This document shows positions 49,943 through 64,000 of a DNA stretch of 64,000 nt, one piece after another. Position 1 is the first letter of the stretch. Each line of letters opens with the position of its first letter. Made by a program: the position numbers and the translations under genes. Location: NCBI RefSeq assembly GCF_964355755.1, contig NC_092675.1:3754312-3818311 (forward strand), written 5' to 3'. The notes below the pieces were generated by a model that was given only the letters and a program-made list of their open reading frames with translations, was not told the origin of the DNA and made no database searches. The stretch is from Antedon mediterranea (taxonomy: Eukaryota > Echinodermata > Crinoidea > Comatulida > Antedonidae).

Positions 49943-50372
49943 CAACTCAGTTCGTTTCGTAACGCGAGGTTCGTCGATTATTTAACATTGTTGGCGTCTA
50001 TATCACGCTAATATTGAGGTTTTATTGTTGGAAATGCTATTAGAACTCTATATATATCATATTTCGTAAAATTAACACTTTAAATTGGCAGAACTTGGCT
50101 GGGCATACTAGTTGACGCAATACATACATTGTTGACGCAATGTATATATCAGATACACATCAACTCAGTTCATTTCGTATACAAATACTGCATGTATTAA
50201 TGTTACCACGTGTTGAGGATTGTTGATTATTTAAAATTGTTGGCGTCTAGGCTTAGCCTAGCCCTATATCGCTGTAAAATTGAGGCATGTTTTATTGTTG
50301 AAAATTCTATTAGAACCAACTCTAGATATATCATATTTTGTGTAATTAACACTTTAAATTGGCAGGGCTTGG
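49943..50372 (+). repeat. Duplicated segment upstream of POLR1A
   Basis: Copy 1 (49943-50099) and copy 2 (50161-50372) both run CAACTCAGTTC, GTTGGCGTCTA, TTTTATTGTTG, CTATTAGAAC, ATATATCATATTT, AATTAACACTTTAAATTGGC. Copy 2 has small insertions. Confidence 0.85.
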
Positions 50373-50949
50373 TAGGACTCCTGGCGTAGGAAAGCTATGC
50401 TAGGCCTAGGCCTACGCGCTAGCTAGTAGGCCTCAGTATTGAGAGTCGTACCACACGGCGCACACACGAGTTATGTAGCCTAGCTAGGCCAATCTTTTAA
50501 GAACATTTTACAGTAATTTTATTTTTGGATTTTTTAATCAACATGATTTCCCGAAATCCCCTGAAAACGCTATCTACCCTAGGCCCCTATGTTATTTTTG
50601 TTTTTTTACGCTTGGCTGGACACGACTGTTGTGTTGGTAGGACCTATCTCTGCTGCCAGAACAGATGGCTTCCGTAGCACGAAAATCAAAATACTCAATT
50701 CAAATTGTGCTTAACATCTATAATCTTTCTGTGTAAAATAGGCTTTTTTTTCTTTTTTTGCTAGTTGCTATTTTTATTTTTTTACAACAAACAAAAAACT
50801 GTATTAAATTAATATATGTTGTGCAATATTAAGGGGTCTTCACTATTATTATTACAGTAACAATAGTTATTAATTTGATCAGTGTTTTTTACCTGTTTCT
50901 AAAATGTTTTTCTAATTTGATTTAAGATATAACGGGTGTTGGCAGAAGC

Positions 50950-63706
<12,757 letters not shown>

Positions 63707-64000
63707 GTACTTACATTATTGTCTTGTCATTGTTTTATTTTTATTATAATTATTTTTGTTTAGGGTACTATATTAACTTTGCTCTTTTGTATTTGGTCTG
63801 TTTTTTGGTTTATATTAAATTGCTATTCTATTATATTATCACATTATGCAAATTTGGAAATCAAGTTTATAGGTTGATTATTTATTAAAAACACAATACT
63901 GTATAACAATTTGTTACTGTCTAAAATGGAATATACATGTTTTTGCTTCAGCCCTATAAATGGTTTTATCCATTATTATTAGTTGAAATCGTTTTAAATA

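Larger units (their letters stand above)
48538..50949. other. Interval between the minus-strand gene and POLR1A
   Basis: Contains a hAT-like fragment (48833-48930), a repeat H fragment (about 49500-49640) and a spaced duplication (49943-50099 and 50161-50372). A patch rich in TAGGCCTA and CpG lies at about 50395-50490. A CAG acceptor sits just before the POLR1A ATG, so an untranslated first exon probably lies in this interval. I see no other gene. Confidence 0.5.

Overview
The window is intron-rich, AT-rich animal nuclear DNA. It holds four clearly recognisable protein genes with GT-AG introns, several tRNA-derived SINE families and many palindromic MITEs. The proteins look like deuterostome orthologues (ubiquilin, SC5D, anoctamin-8, POLR1A). 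The 8-bp palindrome TAGGCCTA is very frequent in the non-coding DNA. My best guess is an invertebrate deuterostome, possibly an echinoderm, but this is inferred from texture and remembered protein similarity. I cannot name a species.

Layout. (1) 764-4671, minus strand: the first three coding exons of a ubiquilin gene, covering its ubiquitin-like domain; the rest lies beyond the left edge. (2) 4672-17420: about 12.7 kb without a gene I can support, rich in repeats. (3) 17421-19557, plus strand: a complete three-exon sterol C5-desaturase (SC5D) gene with a long, non-conserved C-terminal tail. (4) 19.7-29.4 kb: repeats. These include a diverged duplicate of the 9.2-9.8 kb repeat ending in a long hairpin, and a young foldback-like element (22476-26373). 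That element has near-identical, long inverted arms built of about 300-bp tandem subunits, and its core carries part of a multicopy 'LPPC' protein gene. (5) 29462-43292, plus strand: a complete 16-exon anoctamin-8-like gene (797 aa). (6) 43.3-47.5 kb: gene-poor. (7) 47535-48537, minus strand: a possible two-exon gene for an unrecognised 160-aa protein with a C-terminal hydrophobic segment. (8) 50950-63706, plus strand: 23 coding exons (1269 aa) of the largest RNA polymerase I subunit. Its C-terminal part lies beyond the right edge.

The genes are unrelated housekeeping functions: protein quality control, sterol synthesis, ER-plasma membrane lipid contact and rRNA transcription. There is no operon-like logic. 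All splice junctions given were checked by hand for GT-AG and for phase continuity, and the cumulative coding lengths stay in frame.

Most of the unusual signal is in the non-coding structure. An exon-intron junction of the anoctamin gene has been amplified about five times as a 120-bp minisatellite. An inverted partial copy of POLR1A exon 9 and intron 8 sits in intron 4. MITE families are nested in one another in a way that dates them. The hairpin of the duplicated repeat shows a paired base change that keeps the stem.
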